NCBI GenBank assembly: GCA_022592435.1
Contig: JABYQS010000001.1
Span: 868,001-932,000 of the forward strand
Source: Cerioporus squamosus
Lineage: Eukaryota > Basidiomycota > Agaricomycetes > Polyporales > Polyporaceae
Length of the DNA stretch: 64,000 nucleotides
Reading direction: 5' to 3'
Shown here: in pieces, positions 21,069 to 33,639 of the stretch
Layout of the letters: each line of letters begins with the position of its first letter
Position numbering within the stretch: position 1 is the stretch's first letter
Program-made: the position numbers and the translations under genes
The notes under the pieces: model-generated
The model's input: the letters and a program-made list of their open reading frames with translations, nothing else
What the model was told of the DNA's origin: nothing
Database searches by the model: none

Positions 21069-22134
21069 ATGTCAGAAAAGCGGCCAATCATTCGCTCCCA
21101 TGAGTGCGCCAACTGTCGGATTTTGCACAGTCCGCAAACGATCAAGATGTGCAGCGGGGTACGTGGGCAGTCCCAGCCTCTTTCCCGTTGCAGCCACCAG
21201 GTTGACTCTACGCGATTACAGTGCAAAGTCATGGGCTACTGCTCAAAAGAGGTTGGGGCAACTTCGTGCAAGTGGCACTCATATGACTGACGATGCTTCC
21301 CTGCAGTGTCAGAAAGCGGACTGGTAAGCCCTCCCTGCTCCGACGTCTACGCTGAGACGCCCACGCGCCATTCCGCAGGAAGCAGCACAAACTTATCTGC
21401 AGCAAGACCTACACCGGGCAGTCTGCTCTGACTCGTCCTCCTGATATCAAAGTGGCTGAGCGAATTGTGGCTGACGACGACATCATGTCGCACGTCGACG
21501 GCATCCTCATAAAATGCCTCGACCTCGAACACCACCCCGAGAACGCGCAGAAATACGCCGTCGCGCTCTCCTGTCGCGTCGAGCTGACGGACGCCAAGGG
21601 CGCAGCGGAACGCATCTCGTATTATATTAGGGGAGAGGAGCCGCCCCCGTTGCCAGAGAAGCTCCCCAAGCTGTTCCAGATCGGAAAGGCTGCGCTCATC
21701 CCGAACGACAGCGTACCGCCTTCACTCGACGATACCGTTGAAGGGCAGCGCAAGATCCTCCAAGAGGCAGGGCTCTTCAAGCCGGGGTCCAAGGAGATCA
21801 TGGTTCGTTGCATGTGGGTCTCGGAAAAGTCTACATGGGCGACGTGCTACTGTCCGCGAGTCATCACCCCCGAGATGATTCAGGTAGCGGCAGGCCTGAC
21901 CCATCCGCACACAAACGAGCCTTTGACGACGGAAGACCTCATCAAGTACGTGTTTCTGCGAAGCCACCTGCCCAATCTTTTGCTCATTACATCGCGCAGG
22001 ATGTTCGATGTTCGTGCGTTGACTGACTCAGAGAAAAATAAGAAACTGTCGATTGTGAGCATGGGTATCGGCGTGCGATGAGCATCCAACTCACTGATTT
22101 GCTGTTGTAGATGGTGTCCACGAAAGACTGGTGA
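21069..22134 (+). CDS. MYND-type zinc finger protein
   Basis: The start MSEKRPIIRSHECANCRILH at 21069 opens a MYND finger assembled over four exons: CANC, MCSG, CKVMGYCSKE, CQKADW, KQHKLIC, giving the family spacing of paired Cys with the final His-Cys. The rest is one long exon, VAERIVADDDIMSHVDGILI, YAVALSCRVELTDAKGAAER, LPKLFQIGKAALIPNDSVPP, IMVRCMWVSEKSTWATCYCP, then MFDVRALTDSEKNKKLSI and a last tiny exon MVSTKDW with TGA at 22132-22134. MYND fingers bind proline-rich partners in transcriptional regulators. No SET domain is present. The function of the C-terminal part is unknown; similar proteins are common in Agaricomycetes. Confidence 0.88.
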
Positions 22135-22318
22135 TACCCCCAGGACATTGCGCCCCCTTCCGGCTTCTGCCGCACTCGAACACCGCATCCGTATCTTGCT
22201 CCCTACCTTACATGCGGCTTGCACATAGTCGATGCTCGGCTCACGTCATGCAGGTCCATAAGTACAAGTATACTGTATACAGAAACTTCCTACTCTACTC
22301 CGTGTCGTTAGTGCGTCG

Positions 22319-24673
22319 TCAATGTAGCGTGTAACTCCCGTGACTGCCCCCGCCTCGCTCCTCTTTCGAACGTAGTCTGTACCACGCTGTACCCATAAAC
22401 AACGCCCATGCAAACGCAATGGCGACGACAGAAATCGATGCAAACAGCTCCCCTCGTCTAACCTCGGGCTTCGTCCGGACAAGCTTCACAGTCACAGGGG
22501 CCCCGGCTGGGTCCTCCGCGATTGCAACCTCTACAAGGTACCGGCTGCCGCGGACAGTCGAGTGGCGGGAACCACTCCCAAGCAACGGGATGCTTTGCTG
22601 AGTTGTTGATGATGCGTGACGAGTATGATGGCTCAAACTGCTTCTCCTCTGGCGGGCGTTCGCGTCGCTCGTCGATGCCTCGGCTTGCCAGTCATCGTCA
22701 CCTGGCGCGGTGTCGTTCTTCGAGGGAGGTTCCTCCTCGTCGCTATGGTCTGCGACTTGCGGCAAGAGAGCGCTCATGCGCCTTGCGGCAGCCTGCCGCT
22801 GCTTCTTGTCTAGATGAGCAAGTCCGATGATTGAAAGGATCTCCAGGATGTTCAGGAAGACAAAGGCGTTCAGCAGGTACTGGACGTCCCTGTCGTCGCC
22901 GTCAATTGGCGACAACTGCTTCTCAGCGGGCTTCTTTGACTTGACGTCCAATGCGAGACCGGCGAGTGTCTGGAAAATAGTCGAGCCAGTCTGCTCGAGC
23001 TACGGGCAGTGACATTAGTATGAGTAGCAATGCAACGAGGACGCGTCCGACTTACTGCTTTGTGCGCACCGAGAGTCGTGGACACATATTTCAGTGGGAC
23101 GATACGAGGGACAATCACCACGAGCAGCACTGTCAGGGGGGTTACTTGCGGTGCCGATTGCTTAGAAAGTACGGATACTCACGTGGAGAGAAGCCATGAC
23201 CCAAAGCAAAGGATATAATGCCCGGTAGAGGGGTTTGCGTCAATGACGGAGGAGCGGCCAGCCAGAGGTAAGCGCAGAGCGTCAAGATGCCAGAAAGCAA
23301 GAAGAGCCTCATAACGAAGTTGCTCCTCTTGACTCGGTCAATGACGAAGCCAGTCTAACCACCAAGTCAATCACACAAATCCAGAAAGTGAGCAAATGTG
23401 CGCACAATAGGGTATAATATCACGCTGCCGCCGAGGACGTACGAGCCTTTCAGACTCGCGTCCGCTTCTGTGAGATCGTAACGGCGCTGCAGAATGTTCC
23501 TGCGCGATTAAGGCATAAGCCCAAGGGCGGTATAGCCGTCGTTTGCGAACTTACGCAACGAGGTGAGTGAAAGGCGACCAGATGGCCCCGCAGAGGACAT
23601 TTAGACCTATGTAGCTGTGATATATGTGAACTCGTAGTGAACATGGAGGATTGCTGACAGACGTACGCCCAGAATACATCGCCCAGCTTCGTGATATCCC
23701 TCAGGCGCACCATACGTTTCTTGGCAACTTCCTCCAATGCCTCAGCTTCGGACGAGATGCCAGCGGTAGACGCAGCGCGCGCATGCGCTTCCGCGTGAAT
23801 CTCGGAGGCTTCCAGCTCAGTGCCAGACTCGCGGACCAGCCACTTTGACGCAGATAGATAAATGAGGTTGATGGTGAAAGAGAAGGCGGACAGGAGTGTG
23901 GCAGCGTAGAACGGCGCATGGGGACCAAAGCGTTGCGACAGAGGGTACGAGGTGAGTGCAGAAATGAAGGATGCACCCTTCCCAGCGACAAGGCCGAGGG
24001 CGAGAGAGACTCCGAGGCCGTGAGACTTGAAGAACCGGACGATGATTGTCTCTTGGACAACGGCCAACGGACTCACGCCCATCCCGAAGACGAACATGCC
24101 TAACGCCATGATGCGCGCACTGTCTGAGAGGTTGCCGATGAGGAGCAATGCTTGCCCTGCGCACGGGGGCATGAGCGAGCAATCGGAACCGATGACAAGT
24201 AAGCTCACCAAGGAAAATGATTCCAGTAGCAAGGATACTTGTGAAGGTGGTCCCTAGCCTACTAGCGAGTAACCCGCCTACAAGGGGTGTCCAGGTACTA
24301 TTGAGGGAAAACGCAGAGATCATGAGGGAGAACTCTGTATTATTGGTCCCCATCTCGCGTGCAAGACGTGACTTCAAGGGACCCAGGATATATGTTCCAC
24401 TGTACAAACGAGCGGTCGGTATGGTGTTTGCATGAGGAAAGTATGGACGTACTAGTGGCTGCCCACACTCAACGAACACGCACAGAGTAGGGCCAGGGAG
24501 CGAATGAAGTAAGCCCGTGCCGGTGAAGGATGGTCGCGTCCGTCGTTCAGGAGAGCTTCCTCTGCCCTTCGCGCCGCTATTTCCTCGTCGCTGGAGTAGT
24601 CCTCTTCCACGTCCTCACGCTCGGTGTCGCTGAGAAGGGGTGCTTGTACCCCGGGAAGGTCAGAGGAGGACAT
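22319..24673 (-). CDS. Major facilitator superfamily transporter, MFSD1-like
   Basis: The start MSSSDLPGVQAPLLSDTERE at 24673 gives an acidic cytosolic leader containing a dileucine-type motif (APLLSDTERED) that resembles lysosome/vacuole sorting signals. Membrane segments follow: YFIRSLALLCACSLSVGSH, LGPLKSRLAREMGTNNTEFS, SILATGIIFLG, ALGMFVFGMGVSPLAVVQET, SHGLGVSLALGLVAGKGASF, PFYAATLLSAFSFTINLIYL. A cytosolic loop of about 60 residues rich in Ala/Glu (EAEALEEVAKKRMVRLRDI) separates the two halves. The second half includes the VYIGLNVLCGAIWSPFTHLV-type segment and DLTEADASLKGSYVLGGSVI, IVGFVIDRVKRS and VVIVPRIVPLKYVSTTLGAH, ending with a helix FASISVVAIAFAWALFMGTA and TGA at 22319-22321. 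Order and motifs fit MFSD1-like vacuolar transporters; the substrate cannot be read from sequence. Confidence 0.85.
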
Positions 24674-25180
24674 GGTGGACGCAGGCTGGCGAGTCGTTCG
24701 ACCGCGGCAGGGAGAGGTCTCGAAGGTCTAATAGTCCTTGCTGGAGAGCCAGAGCCGTAGATGAGGGAAGCAAGCAAGATATATACGTTACAGCCGAAAG
24801 AGCCCGAGTTCAGGCAAGCAAGGGGACGGAGGGAGCGGTGATCTTATCAGATAAGATACATATGTACATAGCCGTCGAAACTCAGCTGCGTCACCGGGGC
24901 GCCAATCGTCTTGACATCTCACCACCTTCGGACTGCCTTCGGACGACGAAGCTCGGTCTCAGTTGCTACGCACGCACGCCTGCCTCGCAAACCGAGGACG
25001 ACCGACCGGGGCGCATGTGGAATGTATCGATGGCACGATCTGGGACTGTGTCCATGCAGCCCAAGAAGACTTAGCCAGTCCGGCTGGGTACTTGTTGCAG
25101 GCAATACATATTACAGGAAGACCATCCATGTCCGTAATGTACGAGTACTGTACTATGTGAGTTCATGCACGCTCGACAAC
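24674..25180. other. Intergenic: MFS promoter and 3' flank of MARVEL-like gene
   Basis: A TATA-like TATATATC (minus strand) lies near 24777-24786, about 105 nt upstream of the MFS start. No gene is seen. Confidence 0.4.
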
Positions 25181-25864
25181 TCATACGAACGTCCGCGAGT
25201 CTCTGATGAACTTCTTCTTCCCCAGGCCAGTCCGCATCCAAAGAATGGTTGCGGCCAGCGTCACGCAACAGAGGCTGAACTCTGTCCATCCCAACGCCTC
25301 CACAGTGAGCGTTTGGCGACACCTATGTGCTTCGATCAGGATGGAACACTGTGAAGCATCCAAGCGGGAGCGTACCGCGAGATGGGAGGATGCCCTGCGC
25401 AGTTGCCACCGTTTCGTGCGTTGTGCATAAAACCTGCGCCTACGCCCTGTGGAGGTGGTGGTTAACGTTGCCTCGGCCCTCGGATATCCGAAGACGATGG
25501 ACCGCACCCATAAGACGGAGGTGAGCAGGAGCCAGATGACGGAGCTTGCCACTTGTGCAAGCAGGTGAACAGCGCCATCAAAGATCCAGAGGACATAGGC
25601 TGTCGAGAACAGCAGCGTCCATGCTGACGAGAAGCAGAGCAGGATCAGGCTGTCATGCAAATGGCTCTCGGTCAGATGCTGTCGACACCTGGAGCGACGG
25701 GGGACGGACAGCGAGTGGTAGCTGGGGCTGGCCCAGTGTCGTGTCTCATTGCCGGCGCTGATGAGGAAAGCGGTGAGCCCGAGCTCTGCCGCGGCCGTGA
25801 GGGTCATCAGGGTAAAAAGGAAGGGATGGTAGTTGGCTCGCATCGTGCCTCGACGCTGTCGCAT
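25181..25864 (-). CDS. Four-TM membrane protein, MARVEL-like
   Basis: The start MRQRRGTMRANYHPFLFTLM at 25864 leads into a first helix TLTAAAELGLTAFLISAG. An in-frame intron of about 63 nt (donor gtccgt) joins SYHSL to LILLCFSSAWTLLFSTAYVL, then HLLAQVASSVIWLLLTSVLW. Another intron (donor gtgcgg, acceptor tccacag) joins to GVGAGFMHNARNGGNCAGHP and a further one to RCRQTLTVEALGWTEFSLCC, VTLAATILWM, ending KKFIRDSRTFV and TGA at 25181-25183. Four hydrophobic segments with short loops and the conserved-looking SRCRQxLTVEALGWTE are typical of small fungal MARVEL-type proteins of the plasma membrane or vesicles. No catalytic residues. The second in-frame Met (25843) is an alternative start. Confidence 0.78.
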   Translation of the reverse strand: MRQRRGTMRANYHPFLFTLMTLTAAAELGLTAFLISAGNETRHWASPSYHSLSVPRRSRCRQHLTESHLHDSLILLCFSSAWTLLFSTAYVLWIFDGAVHLLAQVASSVIWLLLTSVLWVRSIVFGYPRAEATLTTTSTGRRRRFYAQRTKRWQLRRASSHLAVRSRLDASQCSILIEAHRCRQTLTVEALGWTEFSLCCVTLAATILWMRTGLGKKKFIRDSRTFV

Positions 25865-26551
25865 ATTGGTCGATGAGGGTATAGAGGAGCTGGAGGGTTC
25901 ACCCCGGTGTGAGCTGGATATATGAGCTGCGAGACTTGTGTGCATGCAGGCCTCGCGACGCGACGCTGGCTTTGAGACACGCGGACAACATGCGCACTCG
26001 GAGCTGCTGGGATGTTCTCAGACGCGTTTGGCTCGCTCTACATATTAATGTCCGCCGCTCATTCTGAGCGATCGACCACATAGTACTGGAGCAGAGGCCA
26101 GAGTTCTTTCGGGCGTTTAGTTATGATGACAGTGCAGTTTCGTGCAGTACTGTATATCAATCAGCACACTGCGTTACCTTCTTACGCCTGCCCTTATGGT
26201 GTCCTGTCCACTACATAGCTTCGTTGGTGGATGCATTGGTATTCTCTGCAGCAAGATAGAGCTTTAACGAAGACTCAGAGAGCGAGAGAACAGCGAGTCA
26301 CATGACTGGAAGATGGTAGAACGGGCGGCCGAGGACCGCCCGGTGGGAAGTGGTGGACGGCGCTGGGCTGGGCTCGTTGCAGACGTTGCGACCTGCATCT
26401 GGCGACGGGCTCTTGACGGGCACGGCGACTCTCTCTCTCGTCCGCGTCCGCTCGCTCATCCAGTTCACCGCTCGGCCTCGGGAGGGGCTGAAGAGTATAC
26501 CCGTTGGTCTGCTCGAGACACCCCCATGAACGACGCCACCACCGCCTCATC
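25865..26551. other. Divergent promoter region of the MARVEL-like and RasGEF genes
   Basis: A TATA-like CATATATCC on the minus strand lies near 25916-25923. A CT-rich tract at 26428-26460 precedes the RasGEF start. No gene is seen. Confidence 0.4.
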
Positions 26552-29500
26552 ATGACTCCCAAAAACCCTCCTATCGACCTACCCAGAATCCCGTCCCTTC
26601 CGCCCATCCAGATGCCCGACACCTCCAACCTCTTCACTGTCAGCAACGGCCAGAAGAGGTCTGACTCGCCCTCCTCTCGTCCCTCTTCCTCTTCCCCGTA
26701 CGCCTCCCAGGACACCTTCTTAACCGCTCACACGTCCTTGTCTCCGGATCAGCCCAGTTCGTCTTCTGGCAATGGCTCGCCCGTGTACTTATATCCGCCT
26801 GTCGCACCTGCGATGACCACGCCAACCGGCCTGAGGAAGTCCATATCATGTCGACTCCTTCGTCAGCTACAAGCCCGGCATGGCGACCGCGAGGCCCAAA
26901 CCTTCAAGCCCCCTTTCCTCCGACTTCCGGTCTTCCCAGGCCGATGCTGACCACGCCCCGCCCTCTTCCTCGCGACAATCCGACGCACCGACTCCCACCT
27001 TCCGCCCCCCTTGGGCCGACCGCGATAAGCGTGCGACTGCGTACTCCGCCACATCGCGTAGCCGTGGGACCAGCGTCAGCACAACGACGGACGACCGTGA
27101 TCCTGGCTTCCTGGACGAATCTGACATTGAACGCTCTGAAGACTTCTCAAGGCGCACTCGCAAGGGCAAGCAGTCCTCTCGTCAATCTGTGCGACCGGGT
27201 GAGCTCCCCATGCCATCGCGTCTGCAGCCCAAAGGGTCAGTGCCTTCTATGCAAGTCGGTCGAGCGGGACCACCCATTTCGCCGTCCAGGAGTAGCAGCT
27301 TGAATGGAGGAAGTGCCAAACAGAGGAGCCTCATGCCGGTGCGCACTCATCTACAGGAGGTGGGCGTGTACCAAATTTCGGATGGTCCATGTGTCTAGCT
27401 AATACTCTACAGTTTGCATCTCCCGAGATCACCCTGCTTGTTGTTGGCCCTCATGGATGCGGGAAATCAACGGTGATCCAGAAGGGCCTGAAGCACTATG
27501 GGCTCAGCAAACCCGAGAATATCGTGGTTCCTGGAAGCAAGGGGGTCTTCACCTGTGCGTATCATATACGATATCGAGTGCTAGGGTACTGATGGTGTTC
27601 AGATACGGCGCGGAGGGGCGTGATCCCTGCAGGTCAGGATGGCGCGGATTGCACACTGCGTGTGCTTGAGGCCGACGTCTCTACTTTCAACTTGAGCCAT
27701 GCTCGTGGTATCTGGGCGGATGCTACGGATGTTTGGGATGGGATCCTCATATGTTATGATGCGACGGAAGAGCATTCTCTTGCGCATGTTCAGGACCTCC
27801 TTCGTACGTTTATTACATTTGCTCTCCCGCTCTAAGCTTAACAGCACTACGCAGATGCTCTCGGTGAGCTCCATGCGCCGGTTATCGTGCTTGCGTGCAA
27901 GTCAGAACCGGGGCAGCGCATTGATCCCAGCGATGCCCTCGATATGCTGAAGCCGTACGATATCGGGCTCGTTCAGGCTTCTGCTACTACTGAAGATGGC
28001 AAGGAGAAAATACGCAAAGCCTTTCAGTATTTATTGAAGGCCATTGCTCGACCACCACGTATGTCTCCTCTTTTAACTCTCTACTAAATAATCCTTATCG
28101 CTGACGCATCTCCGTTCGCAGGGTCGGGCGAATCTCACAGGAACCCGGCTTCGCCCGCCTTCCTCACATCTAGTTCGCCGCCCCCGTGGGATATCTCGCG
28201 CGCATCATCGGCGACGCCTACTGCAGCTTCTTCCCACCCCTTACATCCCTCCCAGCAGCCTTCGCCTACCAACAGAACATCAAACCATGCTCCCTCCCAG
28301 TCGACTTCGCAGGCCACCCGTGCCTACCACAAGCCGTTAAGTAGCACGGCTTCCGGTGCGACGCCTATCCCTGCGTCACCAACACGTGCCCGTTCAACGA
28401 GCGATTTGCTCTCCGAACATGAGAAGTCCAGACGCGATGAGCGAGAGGGACACGCCGGGCTGTACAATGTCGCTAGGAACAGTAGCCACAATTCGCTGCA
28501 TGCGCATCCCGGACTCGGCACCGACGGTCCCCCGAGTACAACAGACGTTTCTACGTCGGAGGGTGCAGGGAATCTATCCATGAAGGAGTCGTGAGCGCAT
28601 TCTATAAATTGATGTATCGTCGTCTGTACTAACCGGTTCTCACAGCCGGGCGCCCCCTTGGATGAGCCTGGACGACTTGCTGAACAAGCTCTTGTTCATG
28701 GCCGTCTGTGACGACGGTGAGTTAGTTTCACATCCACTTCAGTTATATGGATCTCATCACATCATAGATCCTATATTCATCTCCCATTTCCTGCTTACCT
28801 ACCGCCGTTTCGCTAGCCCTCGCACCGTTCTGCTTGCTATGCAGAAACGGATGCGTTCGCTCGATCATCCATCCGGAGATCCTATGTTTGCGTGTTACGC
28901 ACAAATGAGGTATGTGACGTTGGATAGGTACAATCATCGGTGCTGAGCGTGAATGTAGGATCTGCCAACTCCTGGACCATTGGATCAACCTCTACCCGAC
29001 CGATTTCGCTGTATCCGGCGCTTCTGGGGCTCTCGGTGCCCTTATCAAGTCGATCCTTAACAAGACATATCTGCTTCATTATGGCGCTGAATTCCTCCCG
29101 TTCCTTGAGATGGTGTCAAGTCTGAGGGACAAGGACTCCTCCTGGGGACTGAAGGTTGAAGACGAGAATTCCGACACTTCCAGTGTTTCCGACGAGGAGC
29201 ACTCGTTCCTCATGGACAACTCGGTCTCCCAGCGATCTATGTCACCCACACCGATGCCGGCTGACAATGGCTTAGCCGGCGCCTCGGGTTCACAATCCGG
29301 TTTTGCTCGCGAGCGGAAGGCCAGCCTACCTTTGACTGCCAAGGCACTCATTGCTGTCCCCGCATCGTCCGCACCCTTCGGCCACATCCCTGAACCAGCC
29401 TCCAGCACAACTACTGGCTTATCCGCCAAGGTGATCCTGCGAACGCTGCAGACTACCAGCCAAGCACTCTACGGGTGTGACCCTGCTGACATCGCACAAG

Positions 29501-30536
29501 AGATGACCCGGATCCAGTGTCAATTCTTCCTGCGTATCGAGGTGTGTTCCCAAGCTCACGTCATGCAGTTCTCTCGCTTAACCGGTATGGGTCTTACAGC
29601 CACGGCATTGGCTCCAGCATGTGCTTGTTCAGGGCAAGAAAGACACTGAAGCGGACCCGATCACAGTGTACAACCTCATCTCCAATCATTTTGGCGAATG
29701 GTATGTTGCCGATGTCGTTTCTCCGTGCATTTCCAGGCTTACAGGCGAGCACAGGGTTGTCTCGCTCATCTTGTGTCACGACAAGCCGAAGGGGCGTGCA
29801 CGCCAGATCGAGAAGTTCATCGACGTCGCAAATCGCCTACGAAACCTGCACAACTACTCGGGATTGCGCGCCATTATCGCTGGTATAAATAGCGCTACGT
29901 TCGAAGGCGACGAGTCCCTTGAGTTGCTGCGAACCAAGGCGAGCGAACACTGGAAGAACTTCCAGCAATGGGATCAGCTCTTGCAGTCTGTGCGTTCGCA
30001 TCAGAAGTACCGTATGGCCCTGAGGAATACGAAAGGCGCATGTATACCCGCATTGTGAGTCCTTCCATGGTGTTTTCCGCTACTTCTTACTCAAAAAGTA
30101 TCAGAGAAATTCACCTTTCCGACCTCATTCGAGCCCATGAAGGAAATCCCGACTATCACGACGATGACCCTACTAAGATCCATTGGGCCAAGTTCAACAT
30201 GATGGCGCGTTTCATCGACACAATTGTCCAGTGCCAGAAGGGTTGCCGCGAGAGCAGCGAGTACGACCGCTTCCCAGACCGGGTCGAAGTGCGCCGGTTG
30301 TTCTTGATTCATCAAGAGGACATGCTCATGGACTACGAGGTATGTGTTCATTCTCATTCTGCTCGGGTGCCTGGTACTGACTGGCCCGTACACAGATGCA
30401 ACGATCCCGCATCGCTCTTCCTGACCTTGAGTATGAAGACAACCTCAGGTCCGGCGGGCCGCGTGTAGTTTCCCGGGATCCGAATCACAAGGACGCTGCC
30501 ATCTTCCGCAAGCTACTCAACTTCTCCTGGAACTAA
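26552..30536 (+). CDS. Ras guanine-nucleotide exchange factor with N-terminal degenerate G-domain
   Basis: The start MTPKNPPIDLPRIPSLPPIQ at 26552 opens a disordered Ser/Pro leader of about 280 residues. A P-loop domain follows: PEITLLVVGPHGCGKSTVIQ, VIPAGQDGADCTLRVLEADV, DVWDGILICYDATEEHSLAH, HAPVIVLACKSEPGQ. The Walker A (GPHGCGKS) is intact, but there is no DxxG, and NKxD is replaced by CKSE. After a second disordered linker come a RasGEF N-domain (MSLDDLLNKLLFMAVCDD, DPIFISHFLLTYRRFASPRT, FLEMVSSLRDKDSSWG) and the catalytic Cdc25 domain (ITVYNLISNHFGEW, RQIEKFIDVANRLRNLHNYS, GLRAIIAGINSATF, KIHWAKFNMMARFIDTIVQC), ending LLNFSWN with TAA at 30534-30536. It activates a Ras- or Rap-type GTPase. 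One extra base at 26849 splits the frame between LRKSIS and VDSFVSYKPGMA; no intron fits. Otherwise intact. Confidence 0.9.
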
Positions 30537-30916
30537 CGAAACTATCGCAACGTCGTGTCTCCGTCGCTTTCCATATACCTTGCTTTCTCGCCGCCCCCAG
30601 CACATATCTATGATGATACATTACTCGTGGATTGTATTACCCTTGTTGTCGACCTCTGCTATGCTGAATATGACGAGTCTGTATGCGGGCCTTTGGATCG
30701 CAAAACATATGATACCCCTCGTGCATGACCCTCACGAACCATTACGATTTCTCCCAAGATATCCTTCCAAGCAATGAAGTTCGATTTGCAACGCTCTGAG
30801 AGAGCTTGAGGCCGAGTTCTGACCGTGCAATCTGATTGGCTGGAGAGTACGGTCCCTTCCCGGACCGCATTGGTATGGGCGGCAAAATAATTTGTGCTCC
30901 TTCACACTCCTCGCCG
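30537..30916. other. Intergenic between RasGEF and DRS1
   Basis: About 380 bp holds the RasGEF 3' UTR and the DRS1 promoter. No gene is seen. Confidence 0.4.
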
Positions 30917-33639
30917 ATGTCCAAGACACAGACTGCTGAGGAGGCTATTGAGCTCAACCCAGAATTCTCCTTTGACCTCTCGGGCGACCCCTACAATGAC
31001 TTCCTCAACGACCATCTGGACGTGCAAGACCTCGTCAAAAAGGGCTCCAAGCCGGTATGCTGGACGTCGGTATGTACTCCGGTGGCTGCTAACAGTCTGC
31101 TAGGAACCCATCTCAGTGGACGATATCATAGCGCGTCGCAAACTTCGTGCTACCAATGGGAAGCGAAAACGACCTGTCGAAGACGACGGCGACGACTCGG
31201 GCGAGGACACGGACACAGAGGACGACGAAGGAGATTCTGAGAACAGTGAGGATGAGGGGGACGAGGAGGGGTCGGAGGGGTCGGAAGCATCAGAGGACGA
31301 GTTCCACGGTTTGTCAGCGGACGAGGAGGAGGAAGATCCCTTGGAGACATCGGACGAAGAGGCTGAGGATGCGGTTCAGGAGGACGAAGACATGTCGGAG
31401 GATGCGGACAACGGCGCCGAGGACGCTGCTTCCTCGTCCGAGGACGACGACTCCGAGGAGGAAACCCAGGCGGAGAAGGAGCGCAAGGCGGCCTTCTTCG
31501 ACTCGGAGCCTGGACCCTCAGATGCTCACACCTCCTTCCTCTCCATGAACCTTTCTCGACCAATCATCAAGTCCATCACTTCATTAGGCTTCACCACACC
31601 CACGCCCATACAGGCCGCTACTATCCCTGTCGCACTCCTTGGCAAGGATGTTGTTGGAAACGCCGTCACTGGATCTGGAAAGACGGCAGCGTTTATCATC
31701 CCAATGCTCGAACGGCTCATGTACCGCGACCGAGGGAAGAAGGCCGCTGCCACCCGGTGTCTTGTCCTCGTGCCCACTCGCGAACTGGGCGTGCAATGCT
31801 ACGAGGTCGGCACCAAGCTGGCGGCTCATACAGACATCCGCTTTGCCTTAGTCGTAGGTTCGGATGCCCGCTATCGTCTCAGAAAACTGCGTTGCTAACA
31901 AATCTCCCTTCTCACATCCAGGCGGTCTGTCTGTGAAGGCACAGGAAGCGAACTTGCGCACACGCCCTGATGTCGTCATTGCTACTCCTGGCCGACTCAT
32001 TGACCACATTCGAAACTCCCCCACCTTCACTCTCGATGCCCTTGACATCCTCGTACTTGACGAAGCTGACCGGATGCTTGAGGACGGGTTCGCGGATGAG
32101 CTCTCTGAAATCATCAAGTCCTGTCCGACCTCGCGGCAGACGATGCTCTTCTCGGCTACCATGACTGATTCTGTCGACGAGCTGGTGCGCATGTCCCTGA
32201 ACAAGCCGGTCAGGCTGTTCGTCGACCCGAAGCGCAGCACGGCGCGTGGCCTCGTGCAGGAGTTCGTTCGCGTCCGCGCGGGGAAGGAATCGGAGCGGTC
32301 TGCGCTGCTTCTGGCGCTGTGCAAACGAACCTTCAAGTCTCGTGTCATCATCTTCTTCCGGAGTAAGAAGCTTGCCCACCAAATGCGGATCGTCTTCAGT
32401 CTGCTGGACATGAAATGCGACGAGCTGCACGGTGATCTCAGTCAAGAGCAGGTACGCCGTCAAGGTTCTGGAATCCGAGCCTTCGCACTGACTGCGCCAT
32501 CAACAGCGATTGAAAGCGCTGCAGCAGTTTCGGGATGGACACGTGGACTATCTCATGGCTACCGACCTCGCCTCCCGTGGCCTGGACATTAAGGGGATTG
32601 AGACGGTCATCAATTATGACATGCCCGGCCAGCTAGCGCAGTACCTGCACCGTGTGGGACGTACGGCACGAGCAGGCAAGAAAGGACGGTAAGTCCGATT
32701 CGCCGACACTGAGCTTGGGTACTTCTTGTATTCTCATTGACTCTCCTTGACAGATCTGTCACCCTCGTCGGAGAGGCCGATCGGAAGATGCTGAAGGCGG
32801 CCATAAAGCATTCCTCCGGCGAGGACCAGGTACGGCACCGGCAGGTCCCGCCGGAAGTGGTTAGCAAATGGTCCCAGAAGTTGGACAGTCTCAAGCAGGA
32901 GATTTCCGATATTTTGCAGGAGGAGAAGGAGGAGAAACAGGTCTGTGCGCTGGCGTTCTGTCACTCTATAGATAGTCGGACTGACACCCGTTGACAGCTT
33001 CGCCAAGCTGAGATGGAACTGAAGAAAGGCCAGAATATGATTGAGCACGAGGCGGAGATCTTCTCGCGGCCCGCCCGCACTTGGTTCCAGACGGGGAAGG
33101 AAAAGGCCAAGGCAGAAGGTGAGTAAAACCTAAGATTTCATTTTCGTGCTGCTACAACCGTTAAATTCTTTCCCTTCTAGCGTTGAGTAAACAGCAGTAC
33201 GAGACCGGGTTTGACGCTGGTAAGAAAGGGAAGGCGAAGGAGCCAGCCGAGACCAAGGTACGTAAAGTGAACGCCTTGATCCGGCCTCAGCTGACCCTAG
33301 TTTCATCAGCCCAAACGGGACAAGTTCTCTGGCCTCTCGAGACGGGCGAAGCGGAGGAAGATGGCGATGGAAGACGACGCGACGGAGACTGGCGCGATCC
33401 GGGCGGCGGTACGTTCTGCGAAGAAGGCGTCGCGCCCAGCAAAGATTGGCGAGCCCGAGCGACGGAACACATCGACGAAGAAGGACAAGAAGAAAAAGGC
33501 CGCGCGATCCAGGAGCGCGAAGGGTGGGGCATTTGACAAGGAGATGGGGCAGCGAGCGGCTCGGGAGGGAGTAAGAGCGAAGAAGGGCGACGTGATTGGG
33601 GGCATGGGGAAGAAGAAGGGCGGTAAGCGGAAGGCATAG
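30917..33639 (+). CDS. DRS1: ATP-dependent RNA helicase DRS1/DDX27
   Basis: DRS1 is a nucleolar DEAD-box helicase needed for 60S ribosome assembly. The start [20 protein letters not shown] at 30917 is followed by [20 protein letters not shown] and an acidic region of about 110 residues. The helicase core has Q motif [13 protein letters not shown], motif [12 protein letters not shown], Ia VPTRELG, Ib [53 protein letters not shown] and [14 protein letters not shown], all intact. The C-terminal extension is coiled and basic ([37 protein letters not shown]) and ends in a Lys-rich tail [13 protein letters not shown] with TAG at 33637-33639. About seven short introns; one sits between motifs Ia and Ib, right before [20 protein letters not shown]. 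No frame break. The architecture of acidic N-terminus, core and basic tail is diagnostic of DRS1 rather than other DEAD-box helicases. Confidence 0.96.

Noticed and set aside
31147..31563. Open frames on both strands opposite the acidic region of DRS1
   Set aside because: GA-rich codon runs for Asp/Glu automatically open other frames.
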